A stretch of 64,000 bases of DNA, taken from positions 1 through 64,000 of the forward strand of contig CACCIT010000001.1 in assembly GCA_902546145.1 (NCBI GenBank), read 5' to 3'. Under the pieces are notes generated by a model. It was given only the letters and a program-made list of their open reading frames with translations, had not been told where the DNA came from and ran no database searches. The position numbers were made by a program, and so were the translations under genes. Positions 17,505-26,569 of this stretch are shown one piece after another. This DNA is from an uncultured Pelagibacteraceae bacterium. GTDB taxonomy: Bacteria > Pseudomonadota > Alphaproteobacteria > Pelagibacterales > Pelagibacteraceae. Position 1 is the first letter of the stretch. Every line of letters begins with the position of its first letter.

Positions 17505-18428
17505 ATGGCTAAAATCTTAATAACAGAGTTTATTAACCAAGGTAGTTTGAACGATCTAAACAGTAGTTTTGAAATCAAATTTGATGAAAAGCTTTGGGAA
17601 AAAAAGGATGAGCTTAAAGAAATTATTAAAGATTATGATGGTTTAATTGTCAGAAATAAAACTCAAGTAAATAAAGATATTTTATCTAACGCTAATAATT
17701 TAAAATTTATAGGAAGATTGGGTGTTGGTTTAGACAACATTGATACTGAATTTTGTAAAACCAAAAATATCCATGTCCAACCTGCAACTGGTATGAATGC
17801 AGACTCTGTAGCTGAATATGTGATTTCATCTTCTATGTCTTTAATAAAAAAAATTCCTATGTTTCATCATGGAACAGTCAAAGGTGATTGGCCTAGAACA
17901 ACCATTAAATCTGCTGAAATAAATGAAAAGTGTATTGGAATAGTAGGTTTTGGTACCATCGGCAGAAAGGTTGCGGACTTTAGTTTGAAAAATGGTCTAA
18001 ATGTTTTGGCTTACGACCCTTACATTAAAAAATTAGATGATAATAAAAAAAATTATAAATTATCTTCATTAGAAGATGTATTTAAAAATGCAGATATTAT
18101 TTCTTTACACTTACCATTAACAGAAGAGACTAAAAATTTAATCAACAAGTCTTCATTCTCTAAAATGCAAAAACAGCCAATAATAATTAATACTTCTAGA
18201 GGTAGTGTTGTGAATGAGAACGATCTTATAGATGCTTATAATCAAAATATAATTTCAGGATTTGCATTAGATGTGTTTGAAAATGAACCTATTAAAAAAG
18301 ATTTATACGAAAGAATAACATCTGAAATGAATTGTATTTTAACTCCTCATATTTCAGGTGTGACAACAGAGTCAAATATAAGAGTTAGTAATTTTATAGT
18401 TAAAAAGGCGATAGATTTTTTTAAGTAA
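17505..18428 (+). CDS. D-isomer-specific 2-hydroxyacid dehydrogenase (NAD-dependent)
   Basis: 307 residues. GIVGFGTIGRKVADF near residue 146 is the NAD motif. NTSRGSVVNENDL carries the catalytic Arg, DVFENEP the Glu and LTPHISG the catalytic His. RLGVGLDNIDTEF and ATGMNADSVAEYV resemble phosphoglycerate, sulfolactate and similar dehydrogenases; the exact substrate cannot be set. It has no ACT domain, unlike many SerA proteins. It is last on this plus-strand run and overlaps a convergent Gfo/Idh/MocA gene by 8 bases. Confidence 0.88.
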   Translation: MAKILITEFINQGSLNDLNSSFEIKFDEKLWEKKDELKEIIKDYDGLIVRNKTQVNKDILSNANNLKFIGRLGVGLDNIDTEFCKTKNIHVQPATGMNADSVAEYVISSSMSLIKKIPMFHHGTVKGDWPRTTIKSAEINEKCIGIVGFGTIGRKVADFSLKNGLNVLAYDPYIKKLDDNKKNYKLSSLEDVFKNADIISLHLPLTEETKNLINKSSFSKMQKQPIIINTSRGSVVNENDLIDAYNQNIISGFALDVFENEPIKKDLYERITSEMNCILTPHISGVTTESNIRVSNFIVKKAIDFFK

Positions 18429-19503
18429 TTATCTCGTTTAGCTTTACTACTCTTCCAAGTTTAATTGATGTCTCAGCAGCTTCTCCAACAGCAACTGCAA
18501 TTAATCCATCTTTCAAAGATACCTCTGGCTTTAATTTATTTTTTACTGCATTTATAAAGGCTAAATGTTCATAATAAGTTGAACCATGATGATGTCCTGC
18601 TTCAAGTATTTTTGGATCTACACTAATACTTTCTTGTTTAATTTTTCCATCTCTCATACCAATTCTTACATCAGAAGTAGTTTTTCCAGAATCGTTTGAA
18701 GGAACTGAAGTTTCAATTTTACCGATATTTCCTGTTGCGGTTAACTCTTCTTGCATTTCAGAATTTTCAGCAAACATACAAAGCTCAAGCATACTTCTTG
18801 AGCCGTTCTCAAAATTAACAATTACGTAAGCATTATCAATAATATCTGGTTTTTTCCCATCATATTCCTCATCTAAATGATTTACATCTTGTCCCCCGCT
18901 CGCATAAACACTTACGGGCTCACTCTTAACAATAAAACGCATCAAATCAAAAAAATGACAGCACTTTTCAACTAAAGTTCCTCCAGTATTTTTTTCAAAT
19001 CTGTTCCAATCATTTACTTTTTTTAAAAAAGGAAACCTGTGTTCTCTTATTGTTAATGTTTTTAGGTCACCAATTGTTTTGTTGTGAATTTCTTTAATAA
19101 ATTTTGAAACAGGAGGCATGTACCTATATTCCATTGCAGTCCAAAATACTGATGGGTAATCTTTAGTAAGTTTTTCTATTTCTAAACAATCTTTTGTCTT
19201 AGTACACAAAGGTTTTTCAACCAATATGTGTTTCTCAGTTTGAATTACATCTTTTAAAATTTGAATATGAGTAAAATTAGGAGATGAGATTATATATACA
19301 TCGACTAAATTTTCTTTAATCAAATCTTGATGATTTTTAAAGCAAACAACTTCTGATTTAAGTAATTCTTGGCACTGTTTCAAAGACTCTTCGTGAGGAT
19401 CTGAAAGAGCAACTACTTCAGCTTCGTCTATCAAAGATAAATTTAAAATATGTTCTCGAGCCATCGTGCCAGCTCCAATTATTCCATATTTAATTTTTTC
19501 CAT
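18421..19503 (-). CDS. Gfo/Idh/MocA family oxidoreductase
   Basis: 360 residues. YGIIGAGTMAREHIL at the N-terminus is the Rossmann motif, and HILVEKPLCTKT near residue 90 is the EKP motif. GGTLVEKCCHFFDLMRFI matches the G-x-D/E...H..D active-site block of the family. It probably oxidises a sugar or cyclitol. It runs convergent to the hydroxyacid dehydrogenase and its start lies 31 bases from the peroxidase stop, so it could be read through from the peroxidase gene. No specific substrate is suggested. Confidence 0.86.
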   Translation of the reverse strand: MEKIKYGIIGAGTMAREHILNLSLIDEAEVVALSDPHEESLKQCQELLKSEVVCFKNHQDLIKENLVDVYIISSPNFTHIQILKDVIQTEKHILVEKPLCTKTKDCLEIEKLTKDYPSVFWTAMEYRYMPPVSKFIKEIHNKTIGDLKTLTIREHRFPFLKKVNDWNRFEKNTGGTLVEKCCHFFDLMRFIVKSEPVSVYASGGQDVNHLDEEYDGKKPDIIDNAYVIVNFENGSRSMLELCMFAENSEMQEELTATGNIGKIETSVPSNDSGKTTSDVRIGMRDGKIKQESISVDPKILEAGHHHGSTYYEHLAFINAVKNKLKPEVSLKDGLIAVAVGEAAETSIKLGRVVKLNEIIT

Positions 19504-19534
19504 ATTTATTATCTATCAGTTTAATTAAATAAAT

Positions 19535-20872
19535 TTAATCAATTGTTAATCCACTTGGTACTTTTTCTGGTTTACCGAGTGGTCTTTGATTTCCACTTTT
19601 TCCAGTTAGAGATTGTAAAAAAGAGACTAATTGATCAATTTCTTTTTCACTTAAATCTATTGGCTTGATGTCTATACTTGAAATAATTCTATCCTGTTCT
19701 CTTTTGTCAGAAAAAGTCACAAAATCTATTTGTTCTAACCATGGAGCCTTTGGTAAATTTGCATATTGAGGTTTCCAATTTTTATTCATAGTTACTGGAT
19801 TTAAATGATGTTTAATTATGCCCTTAAGTGTTGGATAAGCACCATTATGACCATAAGGTGCCGTTAAAGAAACATTTCTTAGAGCGGGTGTTTTAAATTT
19901 ATACATGTCATCCACATCATCTGTTTCAACCATTCTTCCAACATCACGTGCATAAGGATCGAAAGGTCTGGTTCTGCCCGGTCCAAATTGTGGAATACCT
20001 ATTGAATGAAATTTTTGATCAGATAATAAAGACCCTGAATGACATGAACTACAATTAGCTTTGCCATAAAATAAATTCATACCTGCAATCTGATTTGAAT
20101 TTAAAGCTGATTTATTTCCATTTAAATATTCATCAAATGGAGAATCAAAAGATGTCCATTCATGAATTTCAAAAGCTGCAATTGAGTTTACTATATGTGT
20201 AATATTTATGTCTAAAGCATTATCCACATCATCAAAAGCATGTTTAAACATCTCAACATATTCAGGAACTCCTCTTATTCTATGAGCAATTACTGGCCAG
20301 ACTCTATCAATTCTCATGCTGTCTTTACCAACTTTTGAAACCAATCCTATAATTTCATTTTCACCTGGATTGCCAGCCATTTCGAATTGTCTTGTCATTG
20401 GAAATAAAGCTTGTACCGCCACTATATTATCAAGACCTTTTGGAAGCAGTTCTTGTGCTGGAGTATTAAAACCATTTCCAAATATATCAGATTTAGTCAC
20501 TCTACCATCGTGAAGTAGTGTTGTAATATCTTTAAATCCTAAATTCCATAATGCCAAAGCGTTTCTTGGAATACGTTTTTTGATTTTATCATCCCCTGAT
20601 CCAGCTGTTCTTTCTAATCCAATACCGTGTCCACCTTCACCAATTCCTAATGAAAGTCCATCAGACCCTCCTAGATCATGGCTATGACAAGTTGCACAAG
20701 CAATATTACGATTGGCAGATAAAATTTTATCATGAAATAAAAGTCTTCCTATTTTAACCTTTTCCATATCAACTTTATGAAAATCATTAACTGTTAAAGG
20801 TTTTGGTAATTCAATTGAATATGTTTTGTTTGCTGAAATTAAAAATGGAATTATAAATATTAATATTTTTAT
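19535..20872 (-). CDS. Secreted di-haem cytochrome c peroxidase / MauG family protein (start uncertain)
   Basis: Two haem sites, CATCH and CSSCH, lie in the order and spacing of MauG/CcpA proteins. KIGRLLFHDKILSANRNIAC precedes the first, and FKTPALRNVSLTAPYGHNG after the second carries a typical distal block. Upstream is a secretion signal, KILIFIIPFLISANKTYS, but no in-frame ATG, GTG or TTG opens it closely. The coordinate given uses ATA at 20872. A TTG near 20968 or a longer start would overlap the divergent Sel1 gene. The first about 140 residues of the longest open frame are antisense to that gene and look spurious. Role: peroxide reduction or oxidation of a periplasmic partner. Confidence 0.75.
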   Translation of the reverse strand: MKILIFIIPFLISANKTYSIELPKPLTVNDFHKVDMEKVKIGRLLFHDKILSANRNIACATCHSHDLGGSDGLSLGIGEGGHGIGLERTAGSGDDKIKKRIPRNALALWNLGFKDITTLLHDGRVTKSDIFGNGFNTPAQELLPKGLDNIVAVQALFPMTRQFEMAGNPGENEIIGLVSKVGKDSMRIDRVWPVIAHRIRGVPEYVEMFKHAFDDVDNALDINITHIVNSIAAFEIHEWTSFDSPFDEYLNGNKSALNSNQIAGMNLFYGKANCSSCHSGSLLSDQKFHSIGIPQFGPGRTRPFDPYARDVGRMVETDDVDDMYKFKTPALRNVSLTAPYGHNGAYPTLKGIIKHHLNPVTMNKNWKPQYANLPKAPWLEQIDFVTFSDKREQDRIISSIDIKPIDLSEKEIDQLVSFLQSLTGKSGNQRPLGKPEKVPSGLTID

Positions 20873-21343
20873 ATGTTGAGATACTTTTTTATAATTTTTT
20901 TTATTCCATCTATAGTTTTTGCAGAAATTGAAAATGCTAGAGATTTGATGGAAGCTGGAAAATTTCAAGAGGCTATGGAAGAGCTGATGCCAGCTGCTAG
21001 ATCTGGGAACGCTGATGCTGAAGAACTTATTGGAATAATGTATGCAATGGGTCTTGGAGTTGAGCAAGACGATGTTAGAGCTTTTGAATGGTATCTTAGA
21101 TCTTCGATGAAAGGTCATCCCGGTGCTCAATCGGGTGTTGGATGGTATTATGAAATCGGTAGAGGACTTCCTGCTCCTGATCTTGTTAGAGCTTACATGT
21201 GGTATGGTTTGTCTGCTATTGGAGGTGATCCTGATGCTGCGATTTCTCAAGAAGAAGTTATTAAAAAAATGACTCCTGAACAAATTGAAAAAGCACATAT
21301 ACTTATCAAAGATTACAAAGCTTGGATTTATCCGTTTAGGTAA
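20873..21343 (+). CDS. Secreted Sel1-like (TPR-type) repeat protein
   Basis: 156 residues. MLRYFFIIFFIPSIVFAE is a signal peptide. The rest is Sel1-like repeats of about 36 residues: AAR-SGNADAEELIGIMYAMGLGV, then VRAFEWYLRSSMKGHPGAQSG, then VRAYMWYGLSAIGGDPDA. Such proteins mediate protein-protein contacts in the periplasm. Its start abuts the apparent start of the divergent di-haem peroxidase, so the two probably share a promoter or one initiates inside the other. The function is unknown. Confidence 0.82.
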   Translation: MLRYFFIIFFIPSIVFAEIENARDLMEAGKFQEAMEELMPAARSGNADAEELIGIMYAMGLGVEQDDVRAFEWYLRSSMKGHPGAQSGVGWYYEIGRGLPAPDLVRAYMWYGLSAIGGDPDAAISQEEVIKKMTPEQIEKAHILIKDYKAWIYPFR

Positions 21344-21370
21344 TGAGGCGAATAATTAAATCCGCCCCAT
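21343..21370 (-). terminator. Possible weak hairpin between convergent genes
   Basis: ATGAGGCG (21343-21350) and CGCCCCAT (21363-21370) can pair as an 8-bp stem with one G-U on the minus-strand transcript. It lies between the Sel1 gene and dctP. There is no clear U-run, so termination is doubtful. Confidence 0.25.
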
Positions 21371-21383
21371 CATTAAATTAAGA

Positions 21384-22436
21384 TTATAAGTCTTTGTCGT
21401 ACGCACTTGATGCTTTTTTCTCAGCATCAGCAACTGCGCTTGTTAAAGCGTCAAAGATTTGTCCGCCACCTTTAACATTTGACTTAAACCAATCATAAAC
21501 TGGACTAGCAGCTTTTTTGAAGCTAGCTTTTTGTGCTGGAGTTGGAACATATAAATCTCCACCACCTGCTACAAAGTCTTCATATGCTTTGATTGATTTT
21601 CTTTTTGGAGATGCAAATGTTGCTTGTTGCAATGCATAAAATCCATCCGTAATAACTTTCTTAAGTTCTTTTGGCATAGATTGATATTTTGCATTGTTCA
21701 TCCACCAAAGTGCTCCCATGTATGCATGGCCGTCTAAAGTAACATATTTTAGACCTGCATCTGGAAACTTCATGTTCATAATGTCAGTTATTCCATTTTT
21801 AGAACCTTCAACTACACCTGTTTGAAAAGATGTAAATAATTCTGGCCATGGAATAGGAGTTGGTGATGCACCTAAAGCTCTTACAAGCTCTTGAGGTAAG
21901 TCAGCTACAACAGTTCTGATTTTTAGACCTTTCATGTCTGATGGTTCTGCAACTCTTCTTTTAGTGTTAGCAAAATTTCTCCATCCACCAGTGTTTCCAA
22001 TAGTCATTAATCTTATTGTATCGCCTGAATCTTTAAGAGCCATTTGTCTCATAGTTCTTACAAAATCACCTTGCATAACATCTTCAGCAATTCTGTCGTC
22101 TGCCATTAGATATGGTAAATCTAAAACTTGAACGTATGGGAATACACCAGCTGCTCCTCCAGAAGTAGAAATGTAAACGTCGATGCTTCCATCAGAAACA
22201 CCTTGTAAACATTCTGCTCCTTTAGAACATAACTGTGTACCTACGAAAAGTTCTACAGATATTTTTCCGTTTGATGCTGCTTCTACATAGTTTTTAAATA
22301 CTACTGCACCATCATAGTCTTCATCTTGATCATTAGAGTTCATTGTCATTCTTAAATTGTAATCAGCAGCTGAAACAGAAGCTGTAAAACTAATTAAGAA
22401 TAATAATGAAAAAAATGATTTAATTAATTTACTCAT
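21384..22436 (-). CDS. dctP: TRAP transporter solute-binding protein, DctP family
   Basis: 350 residues with a signal peptide ending at ASVSAADY. The mature protein has the DctP fold; GLKIRTVVADLPQELVRALG contains the conserved Arg that binds the substrate carboxylate, and MKFPDAGLKYVTLDGHAYM is the conserved C-lobe block. It binds a carboxylate or sugar acid in the periplasm for DctQM. Unusually, it is downstream of dctQ-dctM rather than first, and is separated from dctM by 86 bases holding a palindrome and a GAGGGAAAA ribosome-binding site, so it likely has its own promoter. Confidence 0.92.
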   Translation of the reverse strand: MSKLIKSFFSLLFLISFTASVSAADYNLRMTMNSNDQDEDYDGAVVFKNYVEAASNGKISVELFVGTQLCSKGAECLQGVSDGSIDVYISTSGGAAGVFPYVQVLDLPYLMADDRIAEDVMQGDFVRTMRQMALKDSGDTIRLMTIGNTGGWRNFANTKRRVAEPSDMKGLKIRTVVADLPQELVRALGASPTPIPWPELFTSFQTGVVEGSKNGITDIMNMKFPDAGLKYVTLDGHAYMGALWWMNNAKYQSMPKELKKVITDGFYALQQATFASPKRKSIKAYEDFVAGGGDLYVPTPAQKASFKKAASPVYDWFKSNVKGGGQIFDALTSAVADAEKKASSAYDKDL

Positions 22437-22464
22437 TGTTTTTTCCCTCTCTTTAAATATATAT

Positions 22465-22487
22465 TTAAGTATAGAAACTATACCTAA
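22465..22487. promoter_or_regulatory. Palindromic operator candidate before dctP
   Basis: The half-sites TTAAGTATAG and CTATACCTAA flank AAA and match at 9 of 10 positions as an inverted repeat; the inner GTATAG-AAA-CTATAC is exact. It lies about 30-50 bases before the dctP start, the right place for a regulator site. The regulator is unknown. Confidence 0.5.
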
Positions 22488-22522
22488 ATTGAACCTCTGT
22501 GTCTATTATCTAAAAATTAAAA

Positions 22523-23812
22523 TTATTTTGCAAAACCCGTAAGTAAAGGAATGGTCATTGAGATTGACGGGAAGTAAGTAATTAAAAATATTACAATTGC
22601 TTCTACTGCTAAAAATGGCAATATTGCTTTTGATATAGTTTCAACTCTTTCACCAGAAACTGAGGATGCAACAAATAAAACTAAACCCATTGGTGGTGTT
22701 GCTAAACCAACAGTTAAATTAACTGACATAATAATTGCAAAATGAACTGGATGTACACCTAATTCTACAAACACTGGTCCAAGTATTGGTCCTAAAATAA
22801 TTATTGCAGGACCAGCATCTAAAAACATTCCAACAACAAATAGTAAAATATTAATAAGAAATAATAAAATATAAGGATTATCAGTTAATCCCAAAACAAA
22901 TTCAGCAAGATATTCTGGTGCATGAGATAAACTAACAACTGTTTTAAAAGCCATTGCAGCACCAACCAAAAGTAATACTACAGATGAAACCATTGCAGCT
23001 TTTGTCATAACCTTTGGTACGTCTTTCCACTCTAAAGATTTTAAAACAAATAAACCAATAAACATTGCGTAAGCAGCTGCAACTGCAGATGCTTCAGTTG
23101 GAGTAAAAATTCCTCCAAGTATACCTCCTAGAATTATAACAGGAGTCATTAATGGGAAAAAAGCTTTCAAAGAAGCTTTTCCTCTTTGTCTCCATGTTGT
23201 CTTTTTTGTTACGGCAGGAAAATTATATCTTTTAGCCATAAACTTGATTGTAACCATCAAACTAACACCAACTAAAATTCCAGGAATAATACCTGCTAGG
23301 AATAAAGCAGCTACGCTCTCTCCCATAACGTATGCATAAATAATCATTATTCCTGAAGGTGGAATGATTGGACCAATTACTGAACTCGCTGCGGTAATTG
23401 CTGCTGAAAATTTTTTTGTATACCCTTGCTTCTCCATTGCAGGAATTAACATTGAACCAATTGCAGAAGTATCTGCAACTGCAGATCCAGATAAGCCAGC
23501 AAAGAGCATTGAAGTTAAGACGTTAACATGTGCCAAACCACCTTTTAAATGCCCCATCATCGCCTGGCTAAATTCTACTAATCTTTGAGTAATTCCCCCC
23601 CTATTCATTAGCTCACCAGCTAACATAAAAAAAGGAATTGCCATTAAAGGAAAGCTATCAATACCATTGTAAATATTTCTATAAAGCATTGCTCCATCTC
23701 TAGATTGATCATTCAGCCAAAGTAAAATTCCAGGAGCAGCCAACAATCCAAAAAATACTGGTAATCCAATTAACAAAAATAATAAAAATAAAGGGAGAAA
23801 CCAAATCAACAT
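22523..23812 (-). CDS. dctM: TRAP transporter large permease, DctM family
   Basis: 429 residues, the usual length, with about twelve hydrophobic segments. AIPFFMLAGELMNRGGIT near residue 55, the GSAVADTSAIGS block and FTPTEASAVAAAYA near residue 240 are DctM hallmarks. It forms the sodium-driven channel of the importer. Its start overlaps the dctQ stop by one base, so the two permease genes are coupled. Confidence 0.94.
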   Translation of the reverse strand: MLIWFLPLFLLFLLIGLPVFFGLLAAPGILLWLNDQSRDGAMLYRNIYNGIDSFPLMAIPFFMLAGELMNRGGITQRLVEFSQAMMGHLKGGLAHVNVLTSMLFAGLSGSAVADTSAIGSMLIPAMEKQGYTKKFSAAITAASSVIGPIIPPSGIMIIYAYVMGESVAALFLAGIIPGILVGVSLMVTIKFMAKRYNFPAVTKKTTWRQRGKASLKAFFPLMTPVIILGGILGGIFTPTEASAVAAAYAMFIGLFVLKSLEWKDVPKVMTKAAMVSSVVLLLVGAAMAFKTVVSLSHAPEYLAEFVLGLTDNPYILLFLINILLFVVGMFLDAGPAIIILGPILGPVFVELGVHPVHFAIIMSVNLTVGLATPPMGLVLFVASSVSGERVETISKAILPFLAVEAIVIFLITYFPSISMTIPLLTGFAK

Positions 23813-24408
23813 TATTGTGTCTCCAATTTTTGTTTATCTAAATCTTCAGGTAATTCTAATTTTGTAAAATTACTTAAAAAATTTCTTAAAATTAACTCTA
23901 TGTTTACTGAAATCAAAAAAACAATTCCAACAGGTAACGACATATACATCCAGGCTAATTTTATTGGCTCTGCTTTGCCGCCAATTAAATTAAATGGAAT
24001 TTTGATTGAAGCTGAATTAAATATCCATCCAGCATTAATGTGTTTCAAACCTAATTCAAGTCCAATGATCAAAACAAATAAAGATATGATCAATAAAAAT
24101 AAGGTTAAAAAAGTTGATATGATTTTAGGTAAAAATCTTTCCAGCATATCAATTGAGACAAAACCACCCCACCTATAAGCTGAGGGAGCTATTAACCCTG
24201 TCATCCATAGCATTAAAAATCTCGCAACTTCATCAGGCCAAGGTAATGCGTTGTTGAGAACATATCTAAAAAAAACCTGGATCATAATTACGACAACCAT
24301 TAAAAAAATTGCGATCCATGCAAATTGTCTTCCAATTCTTAGAAAAAAAGTATTTATCGTTTCAAGAAAGTTAAAAATGTAAAGTAGAGTTTTTATAGTT
24401 AAATTCAC
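23812..24408 (-). CDS. dctQ: TRAP transporter small permease, DctQ family
   Basis: 198 residues, four hydrophobic segments. FRYVLNNALPWPDEVARFLMLW near residue 55 is the signature of DctQ. It is the small membrane subunit that helps the receptor dock on DctM. It is first in the dctQ-dctM-dctP order on the minus strand. The charged tail after the last membrane segment is unremarkable. Confidence 0.92.
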   Translation of the reverse strand: MNLTIKTLLYIFNFLETINTFFLRIGRQFAWIAIFLMVVVIMIQVFFRYVLNNALPWPDEVARFLMLWMTGLIAPSAYRWGGFVSIDMLERFLPKIISTFLTLFLLIISLFVLIIGLELGLKHINAGWIFNSASIKIPFNLIGGKAEPIKLAWMYMSLPVGIVFLISVNIELILRNFLSNFTKLELPEDLDKQKLETQ

Positions 24409-24520
24409 AACTAAATTTATTTTAATAAGAAAATAATTACAACTTTTTAAAAAACTATTTTACATTGTTAGATATTTTTCGTATTAGAAAAGCCTTCAAC
24501 AGAAAAGCTTAAATAAAATT

Positions 24521-25486
24521 ATGAGTAATAAAAAGAAAATTCTAATTATACAAAAAGTTCATGATAAAGGCATGGAATTAATTAATAACCATCCAGATTT
24601 TGATGTAGAGGTAACAGACGATGTTTCAGTAGAAAACTTAAAGGCTAAAATAAAAGATTGTGATGGTGCTTCAATAAGAATAGCAAAACTACCAGGTGAG
24701 GTAATTAACGAAGCCAAAAATCTTAAAATAATATCTAGACATGGAGTTGGCTACGATAATATTGATTTAAAAACAGCTAAAGAAAGAGATATCAAAATTG
24801 CTATTACAGCTAATGCAAATGCAGTTACAGTTGCAGAACATGTTATGTTTGTCTTGCTAAATATTGCAAAAAGAAGAGAGCTTTATCATACAACGGTTAA
24901 AGAAGGTAATTTTAAGGATAGAAATAAATTACCCAAGACTATTGAAGTATGGAAAAAAAATTTCCTAATTATGGGATTTGGTAGAATCGGTAAAGCACTT
25001 ATTAAAAGATGTTTAGGATTTGAAATGAATGTATTCGTTTATGATCCATTTGTAGATAAAAATACAATAGAGAAGCTTGGTGGAAAAAAAGTTGATAATC
25101 TTGAAGAAGCAGTAAAAACAATGGATGTAATATCTTTACATATGCCTTTAACAGAAAAAACAGAAAATCTTATTAATTATGATTTACTTAAAACGATGAA
25201 GAAAAACTGCATCATCATCAATGCTGCAAGAGGTGGAATTATTCATGAGGAAGATCTTGATAAGGCTTTAAATGAAGATTTAATATTTGGAGCAGGAATT
25301 GATGTATTTAAACAAGAACCACCAGAAAATGATAATCCTCTTTTAAAGAATGAAAAAGTTTATTTAAGTCCACATACAGCAGCATTTACTGATGAATGTA
25401 TGACAAGAATGGGTGTAGAAACAATTCAAAATATAATTGATTATTTCGGTGATACATTGGAAAAATCAAAAATTGTAAGACTGTAG
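24521..25486 (+). CDS. D-isomer-specific 2-hydroxyacid dehydrogenase (NAD-dependent)
   Basis: 321 residues. LIMGFGRIGKALIKR near residue 150 is the NAD motif, INAARGGIIHEEDL gives the catalytic Arg, DVFKQEPP the Glu and LSPHTAAFT the catalytic His. The sequence is clearly different from the one at 17505, so it is not a recent duplicate. It stands alone on the plus strand between a TRAP importer and iolE, and may oxidise a hydroxy acid brought in by the TRAP system. Phosphoglycerate dehydrogenase without an ACT domain is an alternative. Confidence 0.88.
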   Translation: MSNKKKILIIQKVHDKGMELINNHPDFDVEVTDDVSVENLKAKIKDCDGASIRIAKLPGEVINEAKNLKIISRHGVGYDNIDLKTAKERDIKIAITANANAVTVAEHVMFVLLNIAKRRELYHTTVKEGNFKDRNKLPKTIEVWKKNFLIMGFGRIGKALIKRCLGFEMNVFVYDPFVDKNTIEKLGGKKVDNLEEAVKTMDVISLHMPLTEKTENLINYDLLKTMKKNCIIINAARGGIIHEEDLDKALNEDLIFGAGIDVFKQEPPENDNPLLKNEKVYLSPHTAAFTDECMTRMGVETIQNIIDYFGDTLEKSKIVRL

Positions 25487-25528
25487 CAAGAAATTAATCT
25501 TAAAGTTTAAGTTTATTTTTATTGAAAG

Positions 25529-26431
25529 TTAATTTTTATAAATCTCAATACCACTAAGATTTAAAGTTTCAGTTAAATACTTGTAACCTATTTTTGCATA
25601 TTCAAATGGATTTGCTTTTACAGGATCTTGTTCTGCCTCCACTACTAACCATCCAGAATAATTTTTTTCTTTCAGTACATCAAATAAAGGCTTGTAATCA
25701 ATACATCCATCACCTGGAACTGTAAATGCACCCTCTAAAAATGCTCCTCTAAAACTTAAGTCTTCTTTTAGAGATTTTTCTAAAACATTTTTTCTAATGT
25801 CTTTACAATGCATATGAATTAATCTTTCGCTAAAATCGTTTAATATTTTTAACGAGTCTCCTTGAGCAAACAACATATGACCAGTATCCAATGTAAGTTT
25901 TACACTATCATTAGTGTTTTCAAGTAATCTTACTGTATCTTCTTCTGTCTCTATTACAGTTCCCATATGATGGTGATAAGCAAGCGGCATACCTTCGTCT
26001 TCAAGATATTTTCCCATTTCTGAAATTTTTTCATAATATTTTTTAGACTCTTCCAGATCCATTTGGGGTCTTGTAGATAATTTTCGATTTGGATCTCCTT
26101 GAATTGAGCCAGAAACTTCAGCAAAAACCATACATGGTGAATTACAATCTTTAAAAAGTTTTAACTGATCTTGAATTAGATTTTTTTCTTCATCGACACT
26201 ATTTGTTCTTAAATTAGCTCCATACCAACCTGAGCATAGATTAAGATTAAATTCGGTAAGTTTTGGAATTAATTCTTCTGATTTTTTTGGAAATTTACCA
26301 CCAGATTCAATTCCAATAAATCCTGCCTGACTAGCTTCAGACAAACATTGTTCTAAAGGAGTATCACCACCCAATTCAGGCATATCATCATTACTCCATG
26401 CAATTGGTGCTATTCCTAATTTTACTGACAT
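25529..26431 (-). CDS. iolE: IolE-like 2-keto-myo-inositol (inosose) dehydratase
   Basis: 300 residues, TIM-barrel sugar phosphate isomerase/epimerase superfamily. The N-terminus GIAPIAWSNDDMPELGG and the C-terminal WLVVEAEQDPVKANPFEYAK are typical of IolE. LAYHHHMGT, LTLDTGHMLF and HMHCKDIR carry the metal and substrate His, Asp and Glu positions. IolE removes water from 2-keto-myo-inositol to give the diketone that IolD opens. It is transcribed away from iolG across a 138-base region with two matching palindromes, supporting a shared regulator. Confidence 0.9.
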   Translation of the reverse strand: MSVKLGIAPIAWSNDDMPELGGDTPLEQCLSEASQAGFIGIESGGKFPKKSEELIPKLTEFNLNLCSGWYGANLRTNSVDEEKNLIQDQLKLFKDCNSPCMVFAEVSGSIQGDPNRKLSTRPQMDLEESKKYYEKISEMGKYLEDEGMPLAYHHHMGTVIETEEDTVRLLENTNDSVKLTLDTGHMLFAQGDSLKILNDFSERLIHMHCKDIRKNVLEKSLKEDLSFRGAFLEGAFTVPGDGCIDYKPLFDVLKEKNYSGWLVVEAEQDPVKANPFEYAKIGYKYLTETLNLSGIEIYKN

Positions 26432-26468
26432 ATTAATTATTTAAAAAGTTAAATTTATTTTTAAATTA

Positions 26469-26485
26469 TGATGTTTTGTGCATCA
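26469..26485. promoter_or_regulatory. Palindromic operator candidate 1 between iolE and iolG
   Basis: TGATGTTTTGTGCATCA has TGATG and CATCA arms around 7 bases. A second copy of the same arrangement lies 36 bases further on. It is probably a regulator site in the divergent iolE/iolG promoter. Confidence 0.5.
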
Positions 26486-26504
26486 AGAAAATTATAATTT
26501 AATT

Positions 26505-26521
26505 TGATGTTTAATTCATCA
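26505..26521. promoter_or_regulatory. Palindromic operator candidate 2 between iolE and iolG
   Basis: TGATGTTTAATTCATCA again has TGATG and CATCA arms with a 7-base spacer. Identical arms and spacing to the copy at 26469 argue that both are bound by one protein, possibly the LacI-type regulator at 29348, whose own promoter also carries TGATG/CATCA elements. Confidence 0.5.
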
Positions 26522-26569
26522 TTTAAAAATGTTTCTTGATTTTATTTTTTAATTCTGTTCTATATTCTT

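Noticed and set aside
20873-21298. N-terminal 140 residues of the long minus-strand frame containing the di-haem peroxidase
   Set aside because: This stretch is exactly antisense to the Sel1-repeat gene, has Ser/Asn/His-rich composition typical of shadow frames, and comes before a proper signal peptide.
24409-24520. Possible terminator AAGC...GCTT upstream of the hydroxyacid dehydrogenase
   Set aside because: Only four base pairs and no U-run; it lies in a divergent promoter, where a terminator is not expected.
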